From positions 1 through 35,123 of the forward strand of contig CAMDDX010000033.1 in assembly GCA_945893075.1 (NCBI GenBank): 35,123 nt of DNA, read 5' to 3'. The notes under the pieces are model-generated. The model was not told where the DNA came from. It did not search any database and worked only from the letters and a program-made list of their open reading frames with translations. Shown here one piece after another: positions 15,801 to 23,728 of this stretch. The position numbers and the translations under genes were made by a program. This DNA comes from Planctomyces sp. SH-PL62 (GTDB lineage Bacteria; Planctomycetota; Planctomycetia; Planctomycetales; Planctomycetaceae). The stretch's first letter is position 1; each line of letters begins with the position of its first letter.

Positions 15801-18800
15801 GCAGATGAATCAGTCCCAGTGTCACATTGCCACCATGCGTCCAATCGGGATGTGACTTCATCGCGGCGAGCGTGTCGGCCTCCAATTCGTCCAACTTGCC
15901 AATCTGCTTCGCGAGCTCAATCACATTGCGAGTCAGCAGATTGGCGGGCGATCCCACAGACTTCCTGACGATGTCGACTCCATACCACGGGCCGACATTC
16001 TTGAACGACTCAGGCGGAACGGCCATGTCTCGCGCGAGCGGCCACAGCTCTTCTTGATTCCAAACAGAACCGCTCAATGCCAGCAACTGCGAGCCCAGCA
16101 TCGGGCGGAAGTCGGGGGCTTCGCGGAACGCTTTCTCGAACAGTTGGATGATGAGCTTGGCTCGGATCGGCGGGCCTTCGAGACGGAAGACGATGCGACG
16201 GAAGAGTTCGATTCGCTGCTGATCGTTCACGGCGAGTTTCGATTTCAGCACGATGGCCGCCAACTCATCGACGTGGCCGAGTTCCGACAGGATTTGTTCC
16301 GCCTCGAACAGCACTTGAGCGGTCGCGTTGGGCAGACGTTCGATGGCGAACAGGAAGTGCGGCACCGCGAGTTCCGCTTTGCCGGCGGAGACCAACGCGC
16401 GCGCGAGCGTCAGCCGGAACTGCGGGTCGGGAGCGTCACTGTCCGCCAGGCGAACGAGCAGTCCCGTTTGTTTCTCCGGCGTGCCGGCGGCTCCGTACAA
16501 CTCAGCCAGTTGCCCGAACAGTTTCAGCGAATGCGGCGAGCGATCGAATTGTTGCTCGGCCTGTTCGATGAGCGGCCCCAATTTTCCCTGCTGGCCCAAC
16601 AGCGCGAGGGCCTTCGTGCGGGCCACCGAGGTGGTCGTGATGACTCGCGCCTGCTGCCCGCCGCCAAACGTTGCCTGCTGCGCACTGCCGATGAGCGTGT
16701 TGGCCGGCGAGGTGCGTCGCACGATTTGCTCGGCGATCTGACACGCCTCGTCGAGTTGCTTGGCGTCGATCCGTTCTTGCATCGCCTGTTGCAGCACCGC
16801 GAGGTTGTTCCCCGCTCGCTGAGGCAACCGCTGCCGAATCGCCTCGGCCTGTTCGTGCAGCCCCAACCCCGACAACGTGGCCGCCAATTGCAACTCCTCC
16901 GCCGGCTCCAGCTTCATTCCGAACAACCGCTCGGCCGCCAAGCGCACCCGCTCCACCCGCCCCAACTTCCCCGCCAACTGCACCGCCCGCTGCTCAATTT
17001 CTTTGAGCTGCTGCCCATCGGTCGTCGCGATCCGGTCGAGCAGGTCGAGAGCTTCGTCGAGCTTCTCCAACTTCTGATGACACGAGACGATGCTGAGCTT
17101 GAGTGCGGGCGACGCTTCATCGAACTCGAAGAGTTCTCGCATTGTCGTCAACGAGCCACGTTGCACCGAAGACTCTCGGTGGGTGCCATCAGGATTCCAA
17201 TGGTCCCACCACTTCGAGCACGCGGACGCAACCTTCCAGAGAAATCGCTGTCGCGCATCAATGTCCGCGCGGTCGGCCGATGATTTGACGTGCGCGAGCA
17301 ACTCGGCTCGCTCGCGAGGCGTCTGAGCCTGCCACCATGCTTGCCGCAGAACATGGATGGCACACAGATCCGACATCGCCTCTGGCGACGGAAAGTCCTC
17401 CTTGAATGCTTGAACGCTGTCCGTCGTCTGCCAAACAACCCCCAACTCATACGGAGCCGATTTCGCAACGTGTTGAAGTTGCTGACGACCGTTGATCGTT
17501 GTTTCGAGAAGGCCCGGAATCCAGATGATCGGCTTGCTCGCGGAGCGTGCGAGATTGGACTTTGAGAACTCCGCGAACGCAGCGTCGAGAATTCGCGTCG
17601 CATCCGAGGGCAATGACAATTGGTCGGACTTCGTTTTGCGATCATGGATCAACAGACGGCAGAGCCACCAAGCCGCAGTTGCCGGATCGGAACGCCGAAT
17701 CGAGCCGCGTGAGGACGTGGAGATCGCTGAAGTTCCCGATTTCTGGTTGCAGAACTTTGTGAGAAGCCGCAGCGTTGAATCAACATCATTGTTGACGGCC
17801 GCTTGTTGCATGAGCCAACCAATCGCTTCCGGGCCGTCGGATGTCTGCTCAACCTCTGCGAGCAATTGCTTGATGAGATCGGTGCGACGGGCGAGAAAGA
17901 GTTCGCGGCGAAGATGCTCGATCAATGGAACGTGCCACCACTCCATCGCCTCATCGCATGACTGAAGTTGATGAAACGCCGCAACCAATCGGTCAAGGAC
18001 ACTGTTTTCAAGAGGAACTTCTCTTTCCATGTCGCGCCAATCGGCCAGCGGTTTCAGAGTCGATTGCGGCCGAAACTTGGACAATGCGGAGAGGGCCAAC
18101 CACTGTGCGGTGGGGTCATCAGGAGCAACGGTAAGTAACGCCAGTCGCACATGCAGACGTTGATTTGCGTCGCCATCAAGAAAGTTCAGGTAAGCCGCGT
18201 CCCAAGCTGCTCGCAGAGCAGAGTTCTTGTCGTTCAGGTCAATGACGGGCGTGTCATTCGGGCGATTCTTGTCCTTTAATTGTAATTGGCGATACATGAC
18301 CAGAACGCGTGCGGCACCATAGTCCGGCACGTTGCTTCGCTCCGTATCGCTTCTTGCGCGAATCCGCTGAATTCGTTGGCTTAGTCGATCAGCATTTGTC
18401 GCTCCGCGTGATCCAGCCGCGACGAGCACGCTCGGTGTGTCATCGGAAATTGTGAGAGACATCAACTCGCCGAGCACCGCTTGTCCCTGGCTAATTTGGT
18501 TTAGTTCGAGGAGCACCAATGCGCGGCGCAACAGGAACTCCCAATTTGGGGCATCACGATCCAGCCACGACTCCGAAAGCTTGAGTGCTTGCTCAAGGTT
18601 CTGTTTGTTCTTGTCACCTCGTTTTGAAAGCCGGTCGATTTCCTTGAGCACCTTGGCGGGGTCACGTTCGGATTCGAGCCAGCGGGTGGCGAGGGTGTCG
18701 GCGTCGGAGTCGCGGCCGGCTCGGCGGAGCAGCACGATCAGGTGCTCGTCGGCCTCACGCTTGCGAGTCACTTCGGCCAGTCGCTGTTGATGAGCGATCG

Positions 18801-21684
18801 CCCCCTCCAAATCCCCCGCCGTCTCGCACAACGACACCATCCGAGCCAGCAGCGCGGGGTCTCGCGGAGCCTGCGGCAACCACCGCTCCAACTCACGCCG
18901 AGCCTGCTGCGTGTCCCCCGCTTGCTCGTGAACCTGCACCAACGCCAGCGACGCATCACGCCGCAACTTTGGCTCCACCCGATAACGCTCCAACCGCTGC
19001 ACCAACTTCGTGAACTCGCCAGGGAAGACGGACAACTCGGCGAGCTTGCGCACGACTTCGATCTGGTCGTCCGACTTCGCGGTTTGCTCGAAGACACGCC
19101 AGAGGATTTCGCGAGACTCTTCGAGGGCGGAGTTTTGTTTTTCGTTTTTCGACTTTTGATTGGAAGGATCAGATTTCAAATTTGAGATTTCAGATTTCAA
19201 ATCTGGGTTCGGAGATTTGAGATTTGAAATCTGAGATTTGAAATTCGTTTCCGGCGTCTCCATCAACCGCTCGACCAACCTCAACGCCAACCGCTTGTCG
19301 GCCACGTTCTGCCGAGACGCTCGCCGCAGAATCTGCAACGCCTCGGCGTTCTGCCCGAACCGCAAACAAACATCGACGACGAACTCCGCACTCTCCGGAT
19401 TTCCCGGTGCTGCCGCGAGCAATTCTCTGCCCGCCTTCAACGCCTTCTCTTTGCGACCGAGCTTCTGTTCGAGTTCCGCAATCGAGCGCAATGAGTCGAT
19501 CCTGAATCGTCGATCAATCTTCAGCAGCCGTTCGTAAAGCTCGACTGCCGAGAGCCACTGACTGTCGAGCGTCAGCATCCTCGCCGCCGCCTGGATGAAC
19601 ACGCCATTGCGCGGCGCGAGTTCGACGGCCTTCCGCGCGGCAACGGTTGCCTCACGCAGCTTGTCGGCAGCTTCGAGATACTTCGCGAGGCGGAAGTGTT
19701 GCGCGGCGTGGGGCGGGGTCAGGTGTTCGGATTTCTGTTTTGCCGTCTCGTTCGGGAGTTGATTCGCTTGGGCAGTTTTGCGTGGATCAACGTTGGACTT
19801 GGGATCGGAGGGCAAAACAGAAATCCGAACACCTGACCCCTCGCGTGCCAACTCCGCCTGCAACTCTTCGATCCGCCCGGTCAGCATCTCGGACTCTGAC
19901 AGCACCTTGACCTCGACCTGCACGACGCGGTCGAACGTCTCCGGCGTGTCGGCCAGTGCGGCGGCTTCGGCCAGCGCGGACATCGCCGATTCAAACTGCT
20001 TCCACTTGCGACGCAGTTCGGCTTGCTGGAATCGCAACTCCAGCGACTTGCGATCCAGCTCACACGCGGTGTCGATCGTCGTCAGCGTTTCATCGCGGTA
20101 GCCAAACCGAGACAGCACCTCCGCCAATTGCGCGAGGTTGTTCGCATTGCGTCGCGGTGCCTCGGCCATCGAACGCCACGCCGCGAGCGATTCGTCCTTC
20201 TTACCGGCCGAGTCCAATACCTCTCCAAGTTGCTCGCGATGGGAGAGTGCTTCCGGTTCCAACTCGATCGCTTTCCGTAACAACTCTGCTGCGTCGCCGA
20301 GCAGCGACTTGTCGGCTGACGACATCAACCCCGCGACCTGAGCGGCGACAACAGCGTCCTTCGGTTTCGCATCGACGAGCTTTTGCCAGATGGCGGCGGC
20401 TTTCTTCGCTCGTAGTTCCGCCTTCAGGCGGTCTTCCTCTTCGGTTGCCGGACCGCCTGAAGGTGGAACTACGAACTTCAGAATCAAGAACCCCCAATCG
20501 CGGATGTAATCGGGATTGTTCGGGGCGATGCGATCCAACTGCTCGTATTGCGAGATCGCTTCCGCGAACTGTTGGTCCGATTGCAACAGCTCGATCAGTT
20601 CCAACCGCAGATCGACGGAGGTCGGTGCGAGTTTGATTCCCGCATCCAATCGCGCTCGCGCGTCCTTGCGGCGGTCCAGTGAGACCAGTGCGCGGGACAA
20701 ACGCACGATCGCGTCCAAATCATCCGGCTGCTTGGCCAATCGCTCTTCGTAGTGCTTGATGAGCCCCGCCGCATCGTCCTTCGCGAGGAACGCCTCTTCG
20801 ACACGACGCCGAGTTTCGCGGAACAGCCAATGATCCTGCTTCAACCCGCCGAGCAACCGGTCGGCCTCGGCCAGCGCTGTTTCAAACTGACCGAGCTTCA
20901 TTCGCAGATCGACTGCTTCGAGTTCAAACTCCGACCGCCGATATAAATCCTTGGTCGCTTTTGCCAACGCTTCAAAGCGCGGCAACGCCGCTTCCCAATG
21001 TCCGTCGTCGAGCAAAGTCTTCGCGATCAATTCCGGCACGCGCGGATCGTTCGGGACGAGTTTTTCTAATCGCGTCCAAACCTCAACCACTTTGTCGCCG
21101 GGAGCGAGCCGCTGCTGCACTCGGCCGAGCGTTTGAAAGACATCGAGCAAATCGGTCGGAGCCGGCTGTCGCTGAATCGCTCGCTCAAACGCCGCGGCCG
21201 CCTCCGGCCAGCGATTGAGCGTCATCAAGTTCTGTCCGAGCGAGAACGACGCCACCGCACTCTTCGGCAGCAATTCTTCCGAGCGTTCCAAAGCTGTCTG
21301 AGCCGATTCCGCATCCCCTTGCGAAGCCCCGACGAGACCGACCACCAACCACGCTCGGCCGGCATCCTCAAATTCGGTCGCCTCGGCTTTCTCCCGCAAG
21401 CGAGTGATCAACTCATCGAGCGACTCGTGATCGACATGAAACTCGACCACCTTGTCGAGCGCGGTTCCCTTGCGCGGATTCCGCTCCAGCACCATCAAGA
21501 ACCGCTCCGCCAACTTGCGAGCAACTTCGTCATTGCCATCGGAAACGGAATCTGCCTCTGCCGGGTTTTTCTTTTTTGACTGCGCCGCATCGGAAGATGG
21601 AATTGGATTCGGCCGGGAGTCATCGGCCTGAACAAGGCGAGGATTCACCAACAGCAGGCCCAAGATCAACACGCGAATGTTCAC
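12886..21684 (-). CDS. Giant exported TPR-repeat protein
   Basis: This protein has 2932 residues. The N-terminus (MNIRVLILGLLLVNPRLVQA) is a signal peptide. The rest is mostly helical tetratricopeptide-like repeats, visible as A/L/G-spaced helix pairs such as ASFSLGQNLMTLNRWPEAAA. Beyond TPRs no catalytic motif was recognised, so a scaffold role in the periplasm is the likely reading. The start is GTG 21684. Its GTGA overlaps the TGA of the TIR gene, and GAGGGGAG (21691-21698) precedes it. Seven short repeat elements lie inside the gene at about residues 405-425, 615-657, 812-850, 2141-2161, 2205-2235, 2500-2524 and 2773-2803, and all keep the frame open. The stop codon lies in a family C repeat. 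Whether it is made as one chain cannot be seen. Confidence 0.88.
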   Translation of the reverse strand: MNIRVLILGLLLVNPRLVQADDSRPNPIPSSDAAQSKKKNPAEADSVSDGNDEVARKLAERFLMVLERNPRKGTALDKVVEFHVDHESLDELITRLREKAEATEFEDAGRAWLVVGLVGASQGDAESAQTALERSEELLPKSAVASFSLGQNLMTLNRWPEAAAAFERAIQRQPAPTDLLDVFQTLGRVQQRLAPGDKVVEVWTRLEKLVPNDPRVPELIAKTLLDDGHWEAALPRFEALAKATKDLYRRSEFELEAVDLRMKLGQFETALAEADRLLGGLKQDHWLFRETRRRVEEAFLAKDDAAGLIKHYEERLAKQPDDLDAIVRLSRALVSLDRRKDARARLDAGIKLAPTSVDLRLELIELLQSDQQFAEAISQYEQLDRIAPNNPDYIRDWGFLILKFVVPPSGGPATEEEDRLKAELRAKKAAAIWQKLVDAKPKDAVVAAQVAGLMSSADKSLLGDAAELLRKAIELEPEALSHREQLGEVLDSAGKKDESLAAWRSMAEAPRRNANNLAQLAEVLSRFGYRDETLTTIDTACELDRKSLELRFQQAELRRKWKQFESAMSALAEAAALADTPETFDRVVQVEVKVLSESEMLTGRIEELQAELAREGSGVRISVLPSDPKSNVDPRKTAQANQLPNETAKQKSEHLTPPHAAQHFRLAKYLEAADKLREATVAARKAVELAPRNGVFIQAAARMLTLDSQWLSAVELYERLLKIDRRFRIDSLRSIAELEQKLGRKEKALKAGRELLAAAPGNPESAEFVVDVCLRFGQNAEALQILRRASRQNVADKRLALRLVERLMETPETNFKSQISNLKSPNPDLKSEISNLKSDPSNQKSKNEKQNSALEESREILWRVFEQTAKSDDQIEVVRKLAELSVFPGEFTKLVQRLERYRVEPKLRRDASLALVQVHEQAGDTQQARRELERWLPQAPRDPALLARMVSLCETAGDLEGAIAHQQRLAEVTRKREADEHLIVLLRRAGRDSDADTLATRWLESERDPAKVLKEIDRLSKRGDKNKQNLEQALKLSESWLDRDAPNWEFLLRRALVLLELNQISQGQAVLGELMSLTISDDTPSVLVAAGSRGATNADRLSQRIQRIRARSDTERSNVPDYGAARVLVMYRQLQLKDKNRPNDTPVIDLNDKNSALRAAWDAAYLNFLDGDANQRLHVRLALLTVAPDDPTAQWLALSALSKFRPQSTLKPLADWRDMEREVPLENSVLDRLVAAFHQLQSCDEAMEWWHVPLIEHLRRELFLARRTDLIKQLLAEVEQTSDGPEAIGWLMQQAAVNNDVDSTLRLLTKFCNQKSGTSAISTSSRGSIRRSDPATAAWWLCRLLIHDRKTKSDQLSLPSDATRILDAAFAEFSKSNLARSASKPIIWIPGLLETTINGRQQLQHVAKSAPYELGVVWQTTDSVQAFKEDFPSPEAMSDLCAIHVLRQAWWQAQTPRERAELLAHVKSSADRADIDARQRFLWKVASACSKWWDHWNPDGTHRESSVQRGSLTTMRELFEFDEASPALKLSIVSCHQKLEKLDEALDLLDRIATTDGQQLKEIEQRAVQLAGKLGRVERVRLAAERLFGMKLEPAEELQLAATLSGLGLHEQAEAIRQRLPQRAGNNLAVLQQAMQERIDAKQLDEACQIAEQIVRRTSPANTLIGSAQQATFGGGQQARVITTTSVARTKALALLGQQGKLGPLIEQAEQQFDRSPHSLKLFGQLAELYGAAGTPEKQTGLLVRLADSDAPDPQFRLTLARALVSAGKAELAVPHFLFAIERLPNATAQVLFEAEQILSELGHVDELAAIVLKSKLAVNDQQRIELFRRIVFRLEGPPIRAKLIIQLFEKAFREAPDFRPMLGSQLLALSGSVWNQEELWPLARDMAVPPESFKNVGPWYGVDIVRKSVGSPANLLTRNVIELAKQIGKLDELEADTLAAMKSHPDWTHGGNVTLGLIHLRRQGQVEKAKPLFEAMLRNREDFSKVFQQNPERAANFNVLMSGVGHELAVAGEFAAATEFYELTTPELALEECRVFGKEPAMQQLAVRIVNRMLAGLDDPAELSRQAGSPLFVEAAKITAEINQPYVAARLAQAMITRWQLPSANNSDGGTWLEQLEHRFANARAAIKPEMLPAIVGQDVVRTPTSEQTSNRPDVGVRSTSRIDLLMHVTGDSLTNLRLDSPFVPLLKEAAKDKDLWAKWNESLRRTGTPARRSDDANDKDETGNPPKADRPTDLSLAILASLTELNGQTSEVSALAKLFEIAKAHLKTERPRTAPAGFHPQLGLWLVARECLAHEEHQKLGHELADLATDSAALHFDPRFQWAILRERGELAHKAGDKELATKLWTRLADNVLRPRSAEESLAMLLGNQFVWSGNWPATRLQRTRELCRLTLNAELPDLSLTIFRDAINWPKSVKIKLPNDGLNGLQGGHLEFFTDEKTISSYQGIAEDILATWDTLEPEWRAKGVAADAIFATLLECVLPASRPEEVFVFAVGHAARVVRTPTSEQPSESAKGGDVGVRSTARAPSLALRLVELAVAEKRIDVLAQRLAEREKTATNPLALRLIDLLLARQTNDGQRLDAELTKLIRHDWSKPAFQNGRIASQIVWLLAPLTERREQVAKLFEHWIAPVSKAYPRDEHPVADLRRWLAKQQLDQQQTDKAKETISSHLRHMDQVWSATGAMDGQHLRRLELIAIATDYASAGLTREAIDLLAQVADARWPDRYPDENPGAVLAILEAKLKSRRAQERYELWRTWSLPNDGVKSMRMLTGAVKSEIRNPKSEGKTESEISNLKSQISDLKSTAFLLVEAAREADRLAELDAFVEEQMKQRPSDRIHVLLALIHLANKAPAVAETLVRQQITLWQPQAGKTNSATRTRMWDDWLLSDACSRHESLRELAEQLATRAESGARELSDGALLRLIGKREYRSTE
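13277..13363. repeat. AT-rich heptad-like repeat, family F copy 1, inside the giant gene
   Basis: Runs of GATTTGA/AATTTGA and GGATTTC units encode, on the minus strand, SEIRNPKSEG and ISNLKSQISDLKS type peptides at about residues 2773-2803. The AT-rich bias stands out from the flanking GC-rich gene. Confidence 0.85.
14114..14184. repeat. GTAG...CTAC REP doublet (PTSEQ type) copy 1, inside the giant gene
   Basis: The arms are GTAGACCGGACGCCTACGTC and GACGTAGGCGTCCGAACTAC, with an internal CCGCC/GGCGG stem. It is read in frame as VVRTPTSEQ...DVGVRST. The sequence GCGAGCCG is found just outside both ends, which may be a coincidence or a small duplication. Confidence 0.88.
14984..15068. repeat. 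GTAG...CTAC REP doublet (RDD type), inside the giant gene
   Basis: The left arm is GTAGGACGGTCCGCC and the right arm CCCGTCCTAC with GACGGGCAGGAGTGC. It is read in frame at about residues 2205-2235 as a charged, low-complexity peptide (RRSDDANDKDETGNPPK). Confidence 0.8.
15203..15264. repeat. GTAG...CTAC REP doublet (PTSEQ type) copy 2, inside the giant gene
   Basis: It has the same arms as 14114-14184, with GTAGACCGGACGCCCACGTC at left. The left and right arms still pair. The spacer is different and shorter. It is in frame at about residues 2141-2161. Confidence 0.88.
19171..19245. repeat. AT-rich heptad-like repeat, family F copy 2, inside the giant gene
   Basis: Multiple AGATTT/AAATCT units form both direct and inverted repeats. 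On the minus strand they encode FKSQISNLKSPNPDLKSE and similar units. The lysine-rich tail continues to about 19135. Confidence 0.85.
19715..19840. repeat. REP-doublet element, family B copy 3, inside the giant gene
   Basis: The arms are GGGGTCAGGTGTTCGGATTT plus CTGTTTTGCC and their reverse complement. Compared with copies 1, 2 and 4, both arms carry GTTCGG where the others have GTTCTG, so pairing is kept. It is read on the minus strand as a 43-codon block (GSGVRISVLP ... KQKSEHLTPP). Removing it leaves a smooth TPR helix, ELQAELARE joined to HAAQHFRLAK. Confidence 0.92.
20412..20472. repeat. GTAG...CTAC REP doublet (VVPPSGG type), inside the giant gene
   Basis: The arms are GTAGTTCCGCCTTCAGGCGG and CCGCCTGAAGGTGGAACTAC. 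It is read in frame on the minus strand as FVVPPSGGPATEEEDRLKAE at about residues 405-425. Confidence 0.88.
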
Positions 21685-22313
21685 GGCCTGCTCCCCTCAA
21701 ACGACGGATTTGGGTCGCTGGCCGCGATGCGCCGTAGCAGATTGGGGTCGTGACCGAACTGCGCCGTGAGCATCGGGTCGTGTTTCACGATTTCAGCAAT
21801 CTGTTCGCCACGCAATTCTTCCCGTCGCACAAACTCTTCAATCTGACCCGCCGTCCAGCGTATCGCTTTTCGGGTGGCAACGTTTTTCCCCACATAGAAC
21901 TGGCCCTTCTCACCGACGGATTGCCAAATCGAACGGACCAAGACTTTGTCATCTCTGCGAACAAAGTACATTGGCAATTCGACGTGACTGAGTTCGAGTT
22001 CTTCGTGGCGAAATCGGCTTTGAATCACCTCTCCGTAGGTCTTTTCCACAGCCACCCAGCCGCGTGCTTGTTTCAGCGTCTCGCGCGTGATCAGGTAAAT
22101 GATGTGGCGGCATTTGAGCAGACCTTCCCGCAGAGCCTCGTGGGAGGACGTCCCCAGAGGATAATGATGCCGGTCCAACCAAGAGGTGATCTGCCGTCGC
22201 TCCAATTTTTTTTGTAATGGAATCACAAAGTGCTCTCGGTCCTCCGCGCAATGCGATAAGAACACATGGAACTCGCATTTCGGCCAATGCGAAATCTGCC
22301 AACGAGCAGGCAT
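21681..22313 (-). CDS. TIR-domain protein coupled to the giant TPR gene
   Basis: This 210-residue cytoplasmic protein has a TIR domain at residues about 13-110. FHVFLSH (16-21) is the first strand. WLDRHH (45-50) is the BB-loop region. W86-x3-E90 in ARGWVAVEKTYGE matches the W..E pattern that carries the catalytic glutamate of NAD-cleaving TIRs. The C-terminal hundred residues are unrecognised, charged and probably helical. Its stop TGA overlaps the GTG start of the giant gene, so translation is likely coupled. A small gene lies 68 bases upstream on the same strand. The start ATG 22313 has GAGG about 10 bases before it. An NADase activity is an inference from the family, and a purely scaffolding TIR is possible. 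Confidence 0.85.
   Translation of the reverse strand: MPARWQISHWPKCEFHVFLSHCAEDREHFVIPLQKKLERRQITSWLDRHHYPLGTSSHEALREGLLKCRHIIYLITRETLKQARGWVAVEKTYGEVIQSRFRHEELELSHVELPMYFVRRDDKVLVRSIWQSVGEKGQFYVGKNVATRKAIRWTAGQIEEFVRREELRGEQIAEIVKHDPMLTAQFGHDPNLLRRIAASDPNPSFEGSRP
21691..21698 (-). promoter_or_regulatory. Ribosome binding site of the giant TPR gene
   Basis: GAGGGGAG on the minus strand, 6 bases before GTG 21684, lies inside the last codons of the TIR gene. It supports the GTG start and translational coupling. Confidence 0.7.
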
Positions 22314-22381
22314 CAGCGAGCCTCAAATCGGAGTGTGTATGACCTGGAGCGGAAGGCGACGGAAATGTTGGAACGCGTTGG

Positions 22382-22744
22382 TTATCTCTTTGAGTGCCCC
22401 ATGATCGCATCTGCCAGGGATCTGGGAGGGGACGGAAAATCCGGTACGGACTTCGCGGGAATGGGGCGGTTCGTCAAGCTGGGAATTAACTCTTCGCCGA
22501 GTTCCGTCGGACAGACAAAAATCTGATTCTGAATTTCGACCACACCGGATGCGGCCATGTTCTGGCACGCTTCGCGAATCTCGCCGATGGAGTAAGGCTT
22601 TTGCTCGTTCTCCATGTTCGCGTAAATCGTTGAGACAGCCAGGCCGTAACCCTTCTTGCGCGAGGGAACGATCCTGGGAAACGCGGCCAGGACATCTCGG
22701 TAAATATCCGGAATTGTTTCCAGGTAATCCTTTGGAAAACTCAT
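22382..22744 (-). CDS. Small protein of unknown function, first gene of the TIR/TPR unit
   Basis: This 120-residue soluble protein was not recognised as a named family. Residues about 5-85 look like a small helical domain ending in two short strands (SIGEIREACQNMAASGVVEIQNQIFVCPTELGEEL), which would fit a winged-helix fold. The C-terminal part is proline-rich. ATG 22744 is favoured by GAGG about 9 bases upstream, and ATG 22765 would add seven residues. It is followed by the TIR gene after 68 bases on the same strand, so all three genes probably share a transcript. A DNA-binding or adaptor role is conjecture. Upstream, 22766-22963 is non-coding and presumably holds the promoter. Confidence 0.7.
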   Translation of the reverse strand: MSFPKDYLETIPDIYRDVLAAFPRIVPSRKKGYGLAVSTIYANMENEQKPYSIGEIREACQNMAASGVVEIQNQIFVCPTELGEELIPSLTNRPIPAKSVPDFPSPPRSLADAIMGHSKR

Positions 22745-22963
22745 GATTGGACCTCGGTCATTCAAGCTTCAATTTGTCATACCCGCATTATTTCACTCAC
22801 GAGCGCATCCGCAAACCCTAACTGATCAAGTTAGATCGCATAAGGAACTTCTGACGTCGTTTTAACTCCAAAACCGGCCCTCGATCACTCCAGCGATTCG
22901 AGCGGCGGTTCTGAACGACTCGTCAAGAAGTCGTCAGGCAATTCGCGGCAGCCTTCGGCATTC

Positions 22964-23527
22964 TCAATCCGCGTGCAGCTTCCGCAACCGCGCCGACGTG
23001 CGCAGCATGAGTTGAATCCGCTCGAACTCGTTGAGCCATTCTTGGACGACGGCATCGAGCAGTGTTCGTTCCGGCGAGCCGATGCCGGTCGGGCAAGCGG
23101 CTCCGGCGAAGTCGGCGGTCATTTGGCGGTACTTCGACAGCGTGCGGTCGCCGTACAAGCCGCAGCGGAACCAATCTTCGCTGAAGAACAGCACGGCCGG
23201 AACACGAGCGGCTCCGCAGACGGACATCTCGGCCGCCAACTCGGGGTTCGCGTCGCGGTCGAAGAATCGGATGTCGAGAACGCGCGATGCGGAAGCGAAG
23301 TGGTCGAAGATCGGGCACTGATTCACGCAATCGCCACACCATGCTCCGGCGAGCACGATCACGGGCATCTTGCGTTTGAAGCTGGACAACACTTGCCGCT
23401 GAGCATCGCTCAGTTGCACGTCGGCATGGATTCCCGCCCAACGACGCTGTTGCTCTGGCGTGCCGTACTTGGCGAGAAAGTCCTTGTAGGACAAACCGGT
23501 TTCAAAAACTTGGGTGTAATCGAGCAT
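22964..23527 (-). CDS. Thioredoxin-like protein with WCGDC motif
   Basis: This 187-residue protein has a thioredoxin fold. MPVIVLAGAWCGDC carries the redox motif C64-G-D-C67. A cis-proline site is visible in AARVPAVLFFSEDW. No signal peptide is seen, so it probably acts in the cytoplasm. The family is often annotated as thioredoxin family or bacillithiol-system-like, and its partner is unknown. The start ATG 23527 (MLDYTQVFETG) was chosen because the frame further upstream is formed by a family B-like repeat. It is transcribed divergently from the putA-type gene and lies upstream of the small protein/TIR/TPR unit on the same strand, about 220 bases away. Confidence 0.83.
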   Translation of the reverse strand: MLDYTQVFETGLSYKDFLAKYGTPEQQRRWAGIHADVQLSDAQRQVLSSFKRKMPVIVLAGAWCGDCVNQCPIFDHFASASRVLDIRFFDRDANPELAAEMSVCGAARVPAVLFFSEDWFRCGLYGDRTLSKYRQMTADFAGAACPTGIGSPERTLLDAVVQEWLNEFERIQLMLRTSARLRKLHAD

Positions 23528-23581
23528 GAAAGACTTTCTTGCGATTCTGGTGTGAGCCGCGACAATCGCGAGTTCGGAGCA

Positions 23582-23679
23582 GGGGTCAGGCACCGCAGAA
23601 TTCAGAATTGGCGGAACAATGCGTTATTTCTACTCAAAGCTCAATTCCGCCAATTCTGAATTCTGCGGTGCCTGACCCC
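23582..23679. repeat. REP-doublet element, family B variant (copy 5)
   Basis: The perfect 34-base arms begin GGGGTCAGGCACCGCAGAAT and end in TTGGCGGA. Only the terminal GGGGTCAGG is shared with the other family B copies and the inner arm is different, so this is a sister subfamily. It lies in the gap between the thioredoxin-like and putA-type genes, where both promoters must be. Confidence 0.9.
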
Positions 23680-23728
23680 GGACACTCGACTTGATCGCCT
23701 AAGACTACTCTCAGGAACCCCACCGCTC

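Noticed and set aside
21949..22410. 153-codon minus-strand frame overlapping the TIR gene
   Set aside because: It is in another frame of the same strand, has no domain signal and is arginine/proline-rich. The TIR frame has clear motifs.
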